From Dialister sp. UBA7295 (GTDB taxonomy: Bacteria > Bacillota > Negativicutes > Veillonellales > Dialisteraceae), in assembly GCA_002471975.1 (NCBI GenBank), contig DKQZ01000016.1, forward strand, positions 1 through 45,286: a stretch of DNA of 45,286 nt, in the 5' to 3' direction. Positions within the stretch are counted from its first letter, which is position 1; each line of letters opens with the position of its first letter. Positions 16,006-24,917 of the stretch are shown here, one piece after another. The translations under genes were made by a program, and so were the position numbers. The notes under the pieces are model-generated. The model did no database searches. It was given only the letters and a program-made list of their open reading frames with translations, and was not told where the DNA came from.

Positions 16006-17347
16006 ATGATGCTTTCGATGAGCAGAAATATTTCCTGTAAAAATAGATACATATAAATACAGAAAGGAGGGAGCCGGCCGGAGTGGCAAGGCCCATGGGA
16101 AAGAGGGTGGCAGGGAAGAGGCGGGCTGCCAGGTAAGCGCCGGGAATGCGGATGGCGAATGTGGAAATCACATTATGGATGAAAGACAGGGTGGCTTTGC
16201 GGCAGGCCGAGAAATACCCGCTGAAACAGAAATGAATGCCTGCAATGGCACAGTCAAAACAGTAGGCATGGAAATAATCGCTTCCCATGGCGATGACTTT
16301 TTCCTCACCGGGCACGAAAAGCCCGATGATTTCCTGCGCCTTGAATAAAGCCAGAAGAATGCAGAGGAAGCCGAAGGAAATACAAGTGGTAATGCCATAT
16401 GTAAGTCCCATTTTTCCCCGCTCATGAAATCCTGCCCCGGCATTCTGGGCAGTTGTGGCTGAAACAGTGGACATCATGGCCGAGGGCACGAGGAAGAGGA
16501 ATCCGATGATTTTTTCCACAATTCCCACGGATGCTGCCGTTTCCACACCCAGGCTGTCGGCTATGGAAGTGATGGCCAGAAAGGAAACCTGGATGAGTCC
16601 GTCCTGGCAGCAGATAGGAAACCCGATACCAAGAATCTGGCGGAGAGAGTCCTTTGAGAAATAGAAATCCTTTTTATGGACATGAAGAATCTTTGCTTTG
16701 TGATAAAGGTAAAAGAGGCAGAGAAGGACACTTAATATTTCTGCCCCCACCGTACCGATGGCTGCTCCTTTTGCACTCATGTGGAATGGTCCGATAAGCA
16801 GGTAATCGAGGCCGATATTCACGATACCCGAGAGGGCCACGAAAATCATGGGAGCCCTTGTATTTCCCATACCTCTTAAAAAGCTGCTCATCATATTATA
16901 GGAAAAAATAAGGGGAACCCCGAGGAAACAGATGAAAAGGTAATCAGCCGTGTCTTCCAGCGCTTCCGGGGGAGTCTGGAGGAGGGAGAGAATCCATGGC
17001 ATCAGCAGGAGCAGCAGGATGGAAACGAGGAAGGAAAGGGGAATGAAAAAAGCCGCCGAAGTCCCCATGAGGCGGTATGCATTTTTTTCATCCCTGCCGC
17101 CCAGACTTCTGGCAATGGAAACAGCACAGCCTATGGTGAGCCCCGTAATCATGACGATCACCATGTGCATGACCTGGCTTCCGATGAAAACCGCGCTGAC
17201 CGGGGCGGCGCCATAAAATTGTCCCGTAATGAAGAGGTCAGCTAAACCGTAAAAGGTCTGCAGGAAGCAGGCCAGGAGGTAGGGAATGGCAAAATTCATC
17301 ATTTTGGGGAAAAGCTTTCCCTCGGTCAAATCGTTTTCCAGTATCAT
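16004..17347 (-). CDS. MATE-family efflux protein
   Basis: The product has about twelve membrane helices in two MATE repeats. LTEGKLFPKMMNFAIPYLLACFLQ starts the first, with DLFITGQFYGAAPVSAV next, and GIGFPICCQDGLIQVSF with VEKIIGFLFLVPSAMMSTVSATTAQNAGAG starts the second. MATE proteins export cationic drugs or metabolites by Na+ or H+ antiport. ATG 17347 is preferred over the TTG one codon earlier because AGGTGA is five bases upstream. A terminator lies immediately before it, after the lysR gene, so expression may depend on read-through. Confidence 0.92.
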   Translation of the reverse strand: MILENDLTEGKLFPKMMNFAIPYLLACFLQTFYGLADLFITGQFYGAAPVSAVFIGSQVMHMVIVMITGLTIGCAVSIARSLGGRDEKNAYRLMGTSAAFFIPLSFLVSILLLLLMPWILSLLQTPPEALEDTADYLFICFLGVPLIFSYNMMSSFLRGMGNTRAPMIFVALSGIVNIGLDYLLIGPFHMSAKGAAIGTVGAEILSVLLCLFYLYHKAKILHVHKKDFYFSKDSLRQILGIGFPICCQDGLIQVSFLAITSIADSLGVETAASVGIVEKIIGFLFLVPSAMMSTVSATTAQNAGAGFHERGKMGLTYGITTCISFGFLCILLALFKAQEIIGLFVPGEEKVIAMGSDYFHAYCFDCAIAGIHFCFSGYFSACRKATLSFIHNVISTFAIRIPGAYLAARLFPATLFPMGLATPAGSLLSVFICIYFYRKYFCSSKAS

Positions 17348-17362
17348 CAAATCACCTGCAAT

Positions 17363-17393
17363 AAAAAAGTATCCTGAATTATTTTCAGAATAC
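17363..17393 (-). terminator. Intrinsic terminator between lysR-type gene and MATE gene
   Basis: On the minus strand GTATTCTGAA pairs with TTCAGGATAC around a five-base loop, then TTTTTTATT. The T-run runs straight into the MATE ribosome-binding site, so it may act as an attenuator. Confidence 0.8.
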
Positions 17394-17434
17394 CATGAAG
17401 GGTGGTTTTTGTAAAAAGAAGAAAAGTGGAACCA

Positions 17435-18286
17435 TCAGCACTTTTTTTCATGGGCAAATTCAATGAGCGCCTGAAGGAGAGGGGAAAGTCTTCCCTTCCG
17501 GCAGATGAGGCAGGTCTTTTCAGCAAAAGATTTGTCCAGAGGAAATGCATACAGATTATCATAACCGGTTCCCGGTTTCAGGGGAAGGATGGCAAAGCCT
17601 TCACCAAGCGAAAGGCGGAGGAGCTGCTCCGAAAAGGTGGGGATTTTTTCCACTCTTTTGAAAGCAGTCCCGAAGGCTTTCAGAAATTTATTTCTGCAGG
17701 CTTCCACATAATCCGGGTCATCCGCTTTGGTCAGGAAGGGGAGGGAGGAAATGAGGCCCGCCATACTTTTTACCTTGTCAGCCTTTCCGGAGGCACAGAC
17801 CAGGGACTGGGGAATGAGGACCAGTTCATGGGAAATAAAATCTTTCGAGAAAGGGATGGCTTCTGGTGCGATGATGGCATCGATTTCACCACGGGAGAGT
17901 TTCTTCTCCAGTATTTCCGGCGGTTCCATGCGATAAGAAACGGAAAGCTCCGGGTACTTTTTCAAAAAGAGGGGCATGAAATCGATTCCCCTGTATTCCT
18001 GGGAATCCAGCCCGATGATGAGGGATGGTTTTTCAGGAGATAATTCATGAAGGAGGGATTCAAAGGCCTGATGAATTTCTTTCATGCCCACATAAAAGTG
18101 CCTGCCTTTTTCGGTGAGCACCATGCCATTCGGGGAGCGGGTAAAAAGGAGGATTCCTGTTTCCTTTTCCAGGGAGGCGATGTACTTGCTCATGGTGGTC
18201 TGGGCGATATGGCATTTTTCAGCGGCTTTTGTGAAATTTCCTGCCTCCACGGCGGCGAAGAAATAAGAAAGTTTGTTGATGTCCAT
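17435..18286 (-). CDS. LysR-family transcriptional regulator
   Basis: The 283-residue protein has the LysR winged helix-turn-helix at residues 3-62 (LSYFFAAVEAGNFTKAAEKCHIAQTTMSKYIASLE) and a periplasmic-binding-like effector domain from about 88 on, slightly shorter than average. AAAGGGTG precedes ATG 18286. It sits directly upstream of the MATE gene on the same strand, so it may control that pump or the divergent phosphoethanolamine transferase; the usual LysR arrangement favours the divergent gene. The inducer is unknown. Confidence 0.93.
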   Translation of the reverse strand: MDINKLSYFFAAVEAGNFTKAAEKCHIAQTTMSKYIASLEKETGILLFTRSPNGMVLTEKGRHFYVGMKEIHQAFESLLHELSPEKPSLIIGLDSQEYRGIDFMPLFLKKYPELSVSYRMEPPEILEKKLSRGEIDAIIAPEAIPFSKDFISHELVLIPQSLVCASGKADKVKSMAGLISSLPFLTKADDPDYVEACRNKFLKAFGTAFKRVEKIPTFSEQLLRLSLGEGFAILPLKPGTGYDNLYAFPLDKSFAEKTCLICRKGRLSPLLQALIEFAHEKKC

Positions 18287-18454
18287 GATGCACCCTTTCA
18301 GAGTTATATTTTCCTCAATTATATCATTTCCTCAGGGAACGGCGGTATTGTAAATTTCCTGTATAGAAAATAAATGATTTTTCCTGTATCCTGTGATAAA
18401 ATAATCTAGTTATGAAGCGTGCAGGCAAGGCCTGTTTGTAATAAAGGTGTATGT

Positions 18455-20527
18455 ATGAATCACAAGAAAAATACTATTTCCAAAAGAGATGAAAAAGGAA
18501 CTTCCCCGCAGGAGAAAGATACAGGAACCGTGGAGAGCCCGGGTCACTGGAAAAGGTGGTGGCTCATTGCCACGATTCTTCCTTTCTGCCTTGCCTTTTT
18601 CCTTTCCTGGTACTTCGGTGCCCCCGGCGGCTATGAACTTTTCTCGCAGATCAAAATATTCCTGCTTTTCCTGCAGGTGGGCTTCGTGACGGCTTACTTT
18701 ATCCGTCATCATCTGAAAAAAGCGGCCATTCACCTGTGGATGACCATCATATTCCTCTGGGCCTTATCCCTGGTGGTGCCCTATCTCTCTACCCAGACCG
18801 ACGTGCTGCTGGATATGACCGACGTGTCCGGAGAGCTCTCGACGCCTCTTTATCTTTTTGTTTCCTGTCTATCTGCGGCCTGGATCCTCCCCGGGAAATG
18901 GCGTATGATTGCCCGCCTTGCCTGCGTGGTCCTCATCGTTCTTTATGTGCTGGTCCAGTTTACCTATATCGGTTACTACACCATCACCCATTCCCTGATT
19001 TCCATCAATATGCTTCTCGCCCTGGCCCAGACGAATCTGGCGGAAACGAAGGAATATATCGAAGTCAATATTCCCTATGCGGAAATCATGGCCGGTGTGG
19101 CAGCCCTTCTGATTCTGGGCTGGCTTATATTCCATGCCAGCCGGTTCAGTTTCAACCGTCAGCAGGTCTCGAGAAAAGCCTGGTTTGCCATGCTGGTCCT
19201 TTTCTTTATCAATATCGGTCTCTGCTGTCTTTCCATCGGCGGCACCAGGCTGGCCCATGTGTATTATGAAACTTATGAGACTCTCCACAGCTTTTCCGAT
19301 TTCCAGAAAATAGTGGAGAAACGGCGTCATATGCATATCAGGGATAAAGAACTGGTAGAAAAGCTTCGCTCTGCGCCGGATGGACTCTATGTGCTTGTCA
19401 TCGGTGAATCCCTGACCCGGGATCATATGAATGTATATGGCTATCAAAGGGAAACGACGCCTTTCCAGTCCGGGGCCATCAGTGATCCCCATTATGAATT
19501 TTTCAATCATGCCTATTCCTGCTATACCCAGACCGTGCAGGTACTGACGGAAGCGCTGACGGAAAAGAACCAGTACAATGATATCAGTCTCGTGAATGCC
19601 TATTCCGTAGTGGATCTGGCCCGGGAAGCAGGATTCAGGACGACATGGATTTCCAACCAGTCCCGCTATGGCGTATGGGATACGCCGATTGGCGCCATCG
19701 GCTCTGCCTGTGACGATCAGTACTGGATCAATCAGTATGTGGGGACCGATGTGGTGACAAAAGATTATGATACCGCCCTCATTCCGTACCTGAAAAAGGT
19801 CAATCCCGAAAACCGCCGTCAACTGGTGGTCATTCATCTCATGGGAAGCCATGTGAGCTACTGGGACCGGTATCCGTCGGAATTCTATCGCTGGCCTGTG
19901 GACACGGGCAAAACAAGAAGCACCGAAGAACTCATGGTGGATGAATATGACAATTCCGTGCTCTTCAATGATTACGTCCTGGAAAGCATCATGAATGAGG
20001 CTACCAACGTCCTTCATGCGGACGGAGTCCTTTATTTCTCGGATCACGGGGAACAGGTGACGGAACGCCCGGGTCACAATGCGGACCAGTTTGACTATAC
20101 CATGGTCCATATCCCCTTCTGGGTATACCTTTCCGACCACTACAGGGCCCTTTATCCGGAGAAGGTACGCCTTATGGATGAACGGAGAAATATGCCTTTC
20201 TCCAACGATATGCTCTACGATACGTTCATGGGCATCATGGGCCTTACGGCAGCACATTATGATCCCAAAGCAGATTTATTTGCGCCGGAATTTGACAAGG
20301 ATGTCACTACCCTCATGACCATGTACGGGAATGTCATGATCCGGGACGACGTGGAACAGCTGGGTTCCGATCAGGAAAAGCAGGATGAGCTGTGGAATCG
20401 GAGGATTTCCGACCATGCCAGGGCTCATGGATACAGAAATTTTGACTGGAATACATTTGAACCGGTAAAGATTGCTTCGGAAACGATACCGGAAGTGGAA
20501 AATGAAGGCGTCAGCCGGGAAAAATGA
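18455..20527 (+). CDS. Phosphoethanolamine transferase (EptA/CptA-like sulfatase fold)
   Basis: The 690-residue membrane enzyme has about five N-terminal helices (up to about residue 260) and a large periplasmic sulfatase-fold domain. VLVIGESLTRDHMNVYGY carries the nucleophilic Thr, FNHAYSCYTQT follows, and SDHGEQVTE plus PGHNADQFDYTMVHIPF supply metal ligands. This family moves phosphoethanolamine from phosphatidylethanolamine to lipid A or core sugars and can lower polymyxin binding. ATG 18455 with AAAGGTG six bases upstream is preferred over upstream codons. It is divergent from the LysR gene and implies an LPS-bearing outer membrane. Confidence 0.88.
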   Translation: MNHKKNTISKRDEKGTSPQEKDTGTVESPGHWKRWWLIATILPFCLAFFLSWYFGAPGGYELFSQIKIFLLFLQVGFVTAYFIRHHLKKAAIHLWMTIIFLWALSLVVPYLSTQTDVLLDMTDVSGELSTPLYLFVSCLSAAWILPGKWRMIARLACVVLIVLYVLVQFTYIGYYTITHSLISINMLLALAQTNLAETKEYIEVNIPYAEIMAGVAALLILGWLIFHASRFSFNRQQVSRKAWFAMLVLFFINIGLCCLSIGGTRLAHVYYETYETLHSFSDFQKIVEKRRHMHIRDKELVEKLRSAPDGLYVLVIGESLTRDHMNVYGYQRETTPFQSGAISDPHYEFFNHAYSCYTQTVQVLTEALTEKNQYNDISLVNAYSVVDLAREAGFRTTWISNQSRYGVWDTPIGAIGSACDDQYWINQYVGTDVVTKDYDTALIPYLKKVNPENRRQLVVIHLMGSHVSYWDRYPSEFYRWPVDTGKTRSTEELMVDEYDNSVLFNDYVLESIMNEATNVLHADGVLYFSDHGEQVTERPGHNADQFDYTMVHIPFWVYLSDHYRALYPEKVRLMDERRNMPFSNDMLYDTFMGIMGLTAAHYDPKADLFAPEFDKDVTTLMTMYGNVMIRDDVEQLGSDQEKQDELWNRRISDHARAHGYRNFDWNTFEPVKIASETIPEVENEGVSREK

Positions 20528-20564
20528 AAAAGCCGCAGCACCCGGGGAGGGCCTGCGGCTTTTC
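20528..20564 (+). terminator. Intrinsic terminator
   Basis: AAAAGCCGCAG (20528-20538) pairs with CTGCGGCTTTT (20553-20563), starting right after the transferase stop codon. Confidence 0.88.
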
Positions 20565-20574
20565 CGATGGAAAT

Positions 20575-20603
20575 TTGTCATGCGTCCCGACCTGTGTTAT
20601 AGT
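20575..20603 (+). promoter_or_regulatory. trmB-ftsW promoter
   Basis: TTGTCA at 20575-20580, a 17-base spacer and TATAGT at 20598-20603, about 30 bases before trmB. Confidence 0.8.
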
Positions 20604-20636
20604 AAGATAAATTTATTCTATGAATCGGGAGGATTT

Positions 20637-21287
20637 ATGAGGCTTCGCAGAAAACCCTGGATTGATGAGGCAATCAAAGATTACACATCCATTCTTTTCC
20701 TGGAGGAACCAAAGGACAGGAAAGGGAAATGGCATGAGCTCTTTCCCCATCCGGAGAATGAGCTTCATGTGGAATTCGGCACCGGAAAGGGCCAGTTCAT
20801 CTCCGGCATGGCCGCCCTTCACAGAAATGTCAATTATGTAGGCATGGAAGTACAGGAAGGGGTCATCTATTATGCTGCGAAAAAGACGGCGGAAATGGAT
20901 CCGCCCCTGGACAATGTGCGGCTCATCCTGGGGGATGTCAGTGAAATCCTCGACATTTTCAGCCCCGGGGAAGTGGATGTGATTTATCTCAATTTCAGCG
21001 ATCCCTGGCCAAAGAAGCGCCATGCAAAGAGAAGGCTGACTTACAGGGATTTCCTCAAACGCTATGCCCTGATCCTGAAAGAAAAAGGGGAAATCCGTTT
21101 CAAGACCGATAATAAGGACCTTTTTGATTTTTCCATTGAAGAATTTAAAGCCATGGGCTGGCAGCTCTCTGATGTGACTTATGACCTCCATGCCTGCCCG
21201 GTGGAGGGAGACGTGGAGACGGAGTATGAGGAAAAGTTTTCCAGAAAGGGGAATCCGGTATGTCGTCTCGTAGCGACACGTCCCTGA
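20637..21287 (+). CDS. trmB: TrmB, tRNA (guanine-N7)-methyltransferase
   Basis: The 216-residue protein has the SAM-binding motif VEFGTGKGQFI, the YVGMEVQEGVI segment, and the family signature LNFSDPWPKKRHAKRRLTY with the catalytic Asp. It methylates G46 in the variable loop of tRNAs. GGGAGG precedes ATG 20637; a longer upstream frame would overlap the promoter and terminator. The end overlaps the start of ftsW by 28 bases, implying coupled translation. Confidence 0.95.
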   Translation: MRLRRKPWIDEAIKDYTSILFLEEPKDRKGKWHELFPHPENELHVEFGTGKGQFISGMAALHRNVNYVGMEVQEGVIYYAAKKTAEMDPPLDNVRLILGDVSEILDIFSPGEVDVIYLNFSDPWPKKRHAKRRLTYRDFLKRYALILKEKGEIRFKTDNKDLFDFSIEEFKAMGWQLSDVTYDLHACPVEGDVETEYEEKFSRKGNPVCRLVATRP

Positions 21288-22567
21288 TGGATATGAAGTA
21301 TGCGCCCCGGAATCTGCAGAAAATGTTTATCGTGGCGGCCATACTGATTATACTGGGGGCATTTAATGTTTACAGCTCAACCTATTATATGAACCTGGAG
21401 TCCGGCACCAGCCCCTATGACCATATCCTGAAACATATCGTGGTTCTGGCAGTAAGCGTAGGGGGAGCGTTGATTCTCAGCCGTTTCAATTATCGCCTTC
21501 TCCGGCGATTTGACGGTCTGCTCTGCTGCCTGACCATAGTGCTCCTCATCCTTGTCATGGTGGCAGGACGAACGGTAAATGGTGCGACCCGCTGGTTTAT
21601 GCTGGGACCGGTATCCCTCCAGCCGTCGGAAATCGCAAAAGTGACGGGCCTGATCTGGGCGTCTTCCTGCCTGGCGGAAAAAGTGGATAAGCACATGAAA
21701 ATCACCGTTTTTGCCAGGTTTTTAAGACCTTTTATCCATCCGGCAAGCAGGAAAAAAGAAAATTCCATTGGCGCCATGATCCGTTATTTCTCGCCCATGT
21801 ACATGCCCCTGATCATGGCATTCCTCGTCATCCGGCAGCCGGATATGGGTACGGCAGGCATGATCCTCATGTTTCCTGCGCTCCTTTATATCCTGGCCGG
21901 TATGCCGCTTTTTGAAATCATTTTCGGCATGGCCCTCACGGTCCTGGTTTTTCTGGCCCTGGCCATTGCAGCTCCTTATCGCCTGGCCCGCCTGATTGTT
22001 CTCTGGGATCCTTTTTCCTATGCCCAGGACATGGGATACCAGACTGTCCAGAGTCTCATTGCCGTCGGTTCGGGAGGACTTCTCGGACAGGGGATGGGGG
22101 AAGGCCTTTCCAAATTCCTTTACCTTCCCGAACAGTATACGGACTTTGCCTTTGCCGTATTCAGCCAGGAATATGGATTCATCGGTTCCTGTACCGTGGT
22201 CTGCCTGTACATGGCCTTCCTGCTTTATGGATTTTCCGTGGCCAGGAAATTGAAAGATACCTATGCCGCCTTTCTCGTATACGGACTGACCCTGCTGATT
22301 TCGGTACAGGGATTTATCAATATTGCCATGGTTATCGGCTGTTTCCCGGTCACCGGGATTCCGCTGCCTTTTATTTCCTTCGGCGGCACCTCCCTTCTCG
22401 TCAATATCGGCGCCCTGGGCCTGATCTGGGGGACGGCGACCCAGAGCTTGAAGGAATATGATGAAATGGAACGGAAGAAACGGATTGCCGCCATGGAAGG
22501 CAGGCCCCTTTCCTTTGGCGAACTTTCCGGTGACGTCTATTCCCGCCGCCAGAGATGGCATGGATGA
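21260..22567 (+). CDS. ftsW: FtsW/RodA-family (SEDS) peptidoglycan polymerase
   Basis: The 435-residue protein has about ten membrane helices and SEDS signatures: NGATRWFMLGPVSLQPSEIAKV (about 108-130), VIRQPDMGTAGMI with the conserved Asp near 195, DPFSYAQDMGYQTVQSLIAVGSGGLLGQGMG, and the C-terminal GIPLPFISFGGTSLLVNIGALGL. These glycosyltransferases polymerise lipid II with a partner PBP. FtsW (division) is favoured over RodA by the Q-S-L-I-A-GSGG pattern but the split is not certain. A 37-residue-plus insertion of basic sequence lies around residues 140-175. AAGGGGAA precedes ATG 21260, inside trmB. Confidence 0.9.
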   Translation: MSSRSDTSLMDMKYAPRNLQKMFIVAAILIILGAFNVYSSTYYMNLESGTSPYDHILKHIVVLAVSVGGALILSRFNYRLLRRFDGLLCCLTIVLLILVMVAGRTVNGATRWFMLGPVSLQPSEIAKVTGLIWASSCLAEKVDKHMKITVFARFLRPFIHPASRKKENSIGAMIRYFSPMYMPLIMAFLVIRQPDMGTAGMILMFPALLYILAGMPLFEIIFGMALTVLVFLALAIAAPYRLARLIVLWDPFSYAQDMGYQTVQSLIAVGSGGLLGQGMGEGLSKFLYLPEQYTDFAFAVFSQEYGFIGSCTVVCLYMAFLLYGFSVARKLKDTYAAFLVYGLTLLISVQGFINIAMVIGCFPVTGIPLPFISFGGTSLLVNIGALGLIWGTATQSLKEYDEMERKKRIAAMEGRPLSFGELSGDVYSRRQRWHG

Positions 22568-22573
22568 TAAAAG

Positions 22574-22601
22574 CGCGTCCCCGGAGGACGCGTTTTATTT
22601 T
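22574..22601 (+). terminator. Intrinsic terminator after ftsW
   Basis: CGCGTCC (22574-22580) pairs with GGACGCG (22586-22592) and TTTTATTTT follows. The next ribosome-binding site starts only a few bases later. Confidence 0.85.
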
Positions 22602-22612
22602 GCGAGGTACTT

Positions 22613-23197
22613 ATGGATGATTACAGGGACCTTTTAAGAGCTGAATTTCTGGATGCTGTCAGAAGTTCAGGTAAAAGCGGGCTCGCTCTTTCCGTATATG
22701 GCTTTTTCGAAAAGGAAAGTTTTTCGGGTAAATGTCTTTCCGAAGCAGTGAGGCTGCTTTCCGAAACCGGAATTTCAGTCCGCTTTTTCTCCGGGAATCG
22801 GGATGAACTGAAAAAATCGCTCTGCGGGGAGAATCTGCTTGCCTTTGTAGACTACCCGGAAAAGACGGGCCGCCTTGCCATGGCTGCCGATGCCCTTAGC
22901 CTTTCAGGAGTCGTGGTTTATGGAAATAAAATTTCCGGAGTTTCCATGGAAAGAGAAAATATAGTGACTCATTTCCGTCGCGGCATCTTTCATTCCGATT
23001 ATGTGAAGATGAGCCGCTTTGCCTTTCCGGAAATCAGGGATGAAGAGCTTCAAAGTCTGAGTGCAAAGGAAAGTATGATTCCTGTCCAGCTGGTAGTGAT
23101 CTATCTTGGCCTTATGCTGTACGCACTGGGAAAGGAAGGGGGACTTCTCCCGTCCATGGATGCCGCGAGGGCACTGTATAACAGATTTTCTGAATGA
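22613..23197 (+). CDS. Hypothetical protein, 194 aa
   Basis: No family is recognised. GAGGT stands just before ATG 22613, and the frame fills the space between two terminators, so it is a real gene. The protein is soluble and mixed alpha/beta: a first half with LALSVYGFFEKES and LLAFVDYPEKTGRLAMAADALSLSGVVVYGNKISG, suggesting a nucleotide-like or Rossmann-like core, and a hydrophobic helix near 160-175 (PVQLVVIYLGLMLYALG). The start is 45 bases past ftsW with the terminator between them, so it is either reached by read-through or has a promoter I could not see. Confidence 0.75.
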   Translation: MDDYRDLLRAEFLDAVRSSGKSGLALSVYGFFEKESFSGKCLSEAVRLLSETGISVRFFSGNRDELKKSLCGENLLAFVDYPEKTGRLAMAADALSLSGVVVYGNKISGVSMERENIVTHFRRGIFHSDYVKMSRFAFPEIRDEELQSLSAKESMIPVQLVVIYLGLMLYALGKEGGLLPSMDAARALYNRFSE

Positions 23198-23204
23198 AAT
23201 GATA

Positions 23205-23241
23205 AAAAGCTGTGAAACAGGATGTCCGTTTCACAGCTTTT
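23205..23241. terminator. Bidirectional intrinsic terminator
   Basis: AAAAGCTGTGAAAC (23205-23218) pairs perfectly with GTTTCACAGCTTTT (23228-23241); it serves both the gene before and the convergent small gene after it. Confidence 0.92.
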
Positions 23242-23243
23242 GT

Positions 23244-23501
23244 TTAAATCCGGAAATATCTTTTGGCCTGGGTCCAGGCAATGCCGGCGGCAGTCTGGAA
23301 CAGGAAAAGGCAGAAGGCCTTTTTCGGATGGAACAGCCAGAAGGTTTTCGTGATGGGAGAAAGAGGTTTCAGGATATCCGGCGCTTTTTCCGTTTTCGTC
23401 ACTTTTTCCTTCACTGCCTGGACAGGCTTTTTTTCTTTGACCTTTTTCGAGACTACGGCAGCGGCAAGAGCAAATATAAGGGCTTTGATCAATTTATCCA
23501 T
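23244..23501 (-). CDS. Small basic membrane-associated protein, 85 aa
   Basis: The frame has a strong AAGGAGG site upstream of its ATG, a matching promoter (23534-23562) and ends at a terminator, so it is a genuine gene rather than one of the frames on the other strand. The protein has an N-terminal hydrophobic helix (KALIFALAAAVVS), a very basic Lys/Glu linker, and a second hydrophobic stretch near the C-terminus (KAFCLFLFQTAAGIAW). No family recognised. The layout suggests an inner-membrane hairpin with a charged loop. Confidence 0.7.
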   Translation of the reverse strand: MDKLIKALIFALAAAVVSKKVKEKKPVQAVKEKVTKTEKAPDILKPLSPITKTFWLFHPKKAFCLFLFQTAAGIAWTQAKRYFRI

Positions 23502-23533
23502 AGCGGGAGACCTCCTTCTTCTTTTCTTTTATT

Positions 23534-23562
23534 ATCATAGCAAATGAACGTCATAAGTTCAA
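23534..23562 (-). promoter_or_regulatory. Promoter of the 85-residue protein
   Basis: On the minus strand TTGAAC (23562-23557), a 17-base spacer and TATGAT (23539-23534) precede the gene. Confidence 0.65.
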
Positions 23563-23695
23563 AGGAATCCATGAATTTCTTTGAAACCCGCTGCCGATGA
23601 TAGTGCTTTAATTTTCTTTTATTTCAAAGTCTCCATGTGGTATACTCTTAATGGAATTCTATTTATTTCCCTCTGGGAATGGGTTGGAGGACTTT

Positions 23696-24637
23696 ATGAG
23701 CGCAGATTCGAACATTTTGCTTTTACCTTTATGCTTTTTTGGATTATACATGATTCTTGAGGCCGCAGACTGGGGACTCTGCCTGGCGGCGCCCCTGGTT
23801 TCACGGAATGAGGAGGAAAACCACGCCATCCTGGGCCTTCTGAAACCGGGCCTTGACGGGAATGAACTCTGGTTTTTCCTGGGCATGTTCATGATGGGGG
23901 CGGCCATTCCTTCGCTGTCTCAGCAGCTGGCAGGAACCAGGACAGTCATGATAGTCCTTGTGGCCCTGGGAGCCCTTCTGAGACTGGCAGCCTGCTTTGG
24001 GAAAAAATTTCTGGGGAAATCCTGGATGATGAAGCTTAACGCTGCCTTTTCTGTCATCGTGCTGGCCGTACTGGGGTTGATTTCATCTTCCCTCCTCATG
24101 GAAGGCGGCAGCCTTATTTCCGCCATCGGCATTTTTACCGCTTTATGGCTGATCCTTTCCGCTTTCCAGCTCGGCTCGCTTTATGGAGCGGTGAAAGTGG
24201 TCAATCCCCTTGGAGAAAGGTTCCGTGCCTCATTCCTCGTATCCAGCGTACTGAATGTGGTGGTCTATATCATCCTGGCCATCCTCCTCAAAAATCATGC
24301 CGCTGAGTCCAATCTCTATGGCAGCTTTTTCTGGATCAGCCTGGTGGCTACGGCTATCCTTTTTGCCCTGGCCTTCTTCTTTACCCGCACCCGCCATGTG
24401 AAAGTGGGGCTGGCAGCGGTCTATTTCTCATCGTTCTTTGCCATTGCCATTTATCTTTCTGCCTATGCGGTCATGCTTCCGGCCCATTTTACCGTGGAGC
24501 TTGATTCCCTCAAGAATGCCATGGACGGTCTGCCGGGGACGGCACTCCTGATCATGGCCTTTGTCTGGACCCTGGGGACTTTCATCTGGAGACAGATCCG
24601 CAGAAAAGAAACGTACGAATGGAAAGATCATATTTAA
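23696..24637 (+). CDS. CydB-like cytochrome bd oxidase subunit II homologue without a CydA partner
   Basis: The 313-residue protein has about eight or nine membrane helices. Its N-terminal part, LYMILEAADWGLCLAAPLV...RNEEENHAILG...PGLDGNELWFFLG, aligns with the CydB signature (E/D-G-x-D-x-G, then R-x-x-E-E-R, then P-x-W-D-G-N-E-V-W). CydB normally pairs with the haem-bearing CydA, but none is adjacent; a 57-residue protein follows instead. Either CydA is elsewhere, or this has another role. GGAGG five bases before ATG 23696 sets the start over an upstream ATG. An extended -10 (TGGTATACT) lies at about 23638-23646. Confidence 0.75.
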   Translation: MSADSNILLLPLCFFGLYMILEAADWGLCLAAPLVSRNEEENHAILGLLKPGLDGNELWFFLGMFMMGAAIPSLSQQLAGTRTVMIVLVALGALLRLAACFGKKFLGKSWMMKLNAAFSVIVLAVLGLISSSLLMEGGSLISAIGIFTALWLILSAFQLGSLYGAVKVVNPLGERFRASFLVSSVLNVVVYIILAILLKNHAAESNLYGSFFWISLVATAILFALAFFFTRTRHVKVGLAAVYFSSFFAIAIYLSAYAVMLPAHFTVELDSLKNAMDGLPGTALLIMAFVWTLGTFIWRQIRRKETYEWKDHI

Positions 24638-24647
24638 GGAGGAAATT

Positions 24648-24821
24648 ATGGGAGAACTTTATAAAACGCAGCATACCATTGATGAAATGCTTGACCGCAT
24701 GGGGGTCAAAATCGTTCTTGATTCCGAACACCTGACGGAAGAGGACCGGTTTGAGGCGGAAAAGCAGGGCGCTTCGGTGGTATTGAAAAAAGTGGAAAAG
24801 AAAGAAGAAAATAAAAAATGA
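24648..24821 (+). CDS. Small charged protein, 57 aa, cotranscribed with CydB-like gene
   Basis: A perfect AAGGAGG stands seven bases upstream of ATG 24648, ten bases after the CydB-like stop, and a terminator follows at once. The protein starts MGELYKTQHTIDEMLDRMG and ends in a Lys/Glu-rich tail; it is soluble, probably helical, with no membrane segment, so it is not CydX. No family recognised. Position suggests a partner or assembly factor of the membrane protein. Confidence 0.8.
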   Translation: MGELYKTQHTIDEMLDRMGVKIVLDSEHLTEEDRFEAEKQGASVVLKKVEKKEENKK

Positions 24822-24862
24822 AAAATACCGTGAAAGTTTGAAAGAGCTTTCACGGTATTTTT
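24821..24862 (+). terminator. Intrinsic terminator
   Basis: AAAAATACCGTGAAAG (24821-24836) pairs with CTTTCACGGTATTTTT (24847-24862), a near-perfect 16-base stem ending in T-runs on both strands. Confidence 0.92.
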
Positions 24863-24917
24863 ATTATGATTTTTGCAGCAAAATATTTCATTAAATAGAA
24901 CATTTTTTCTATTTCTA

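Noticed and set aside
18869..20257. A 462-codon minus-strand frame inside the phosphoethanolamine transferase
   Set aside because: It is antisense to an enzyme with intact catalytic motifs; composition (many Ile, His, Gly) is that of a shadow frame.
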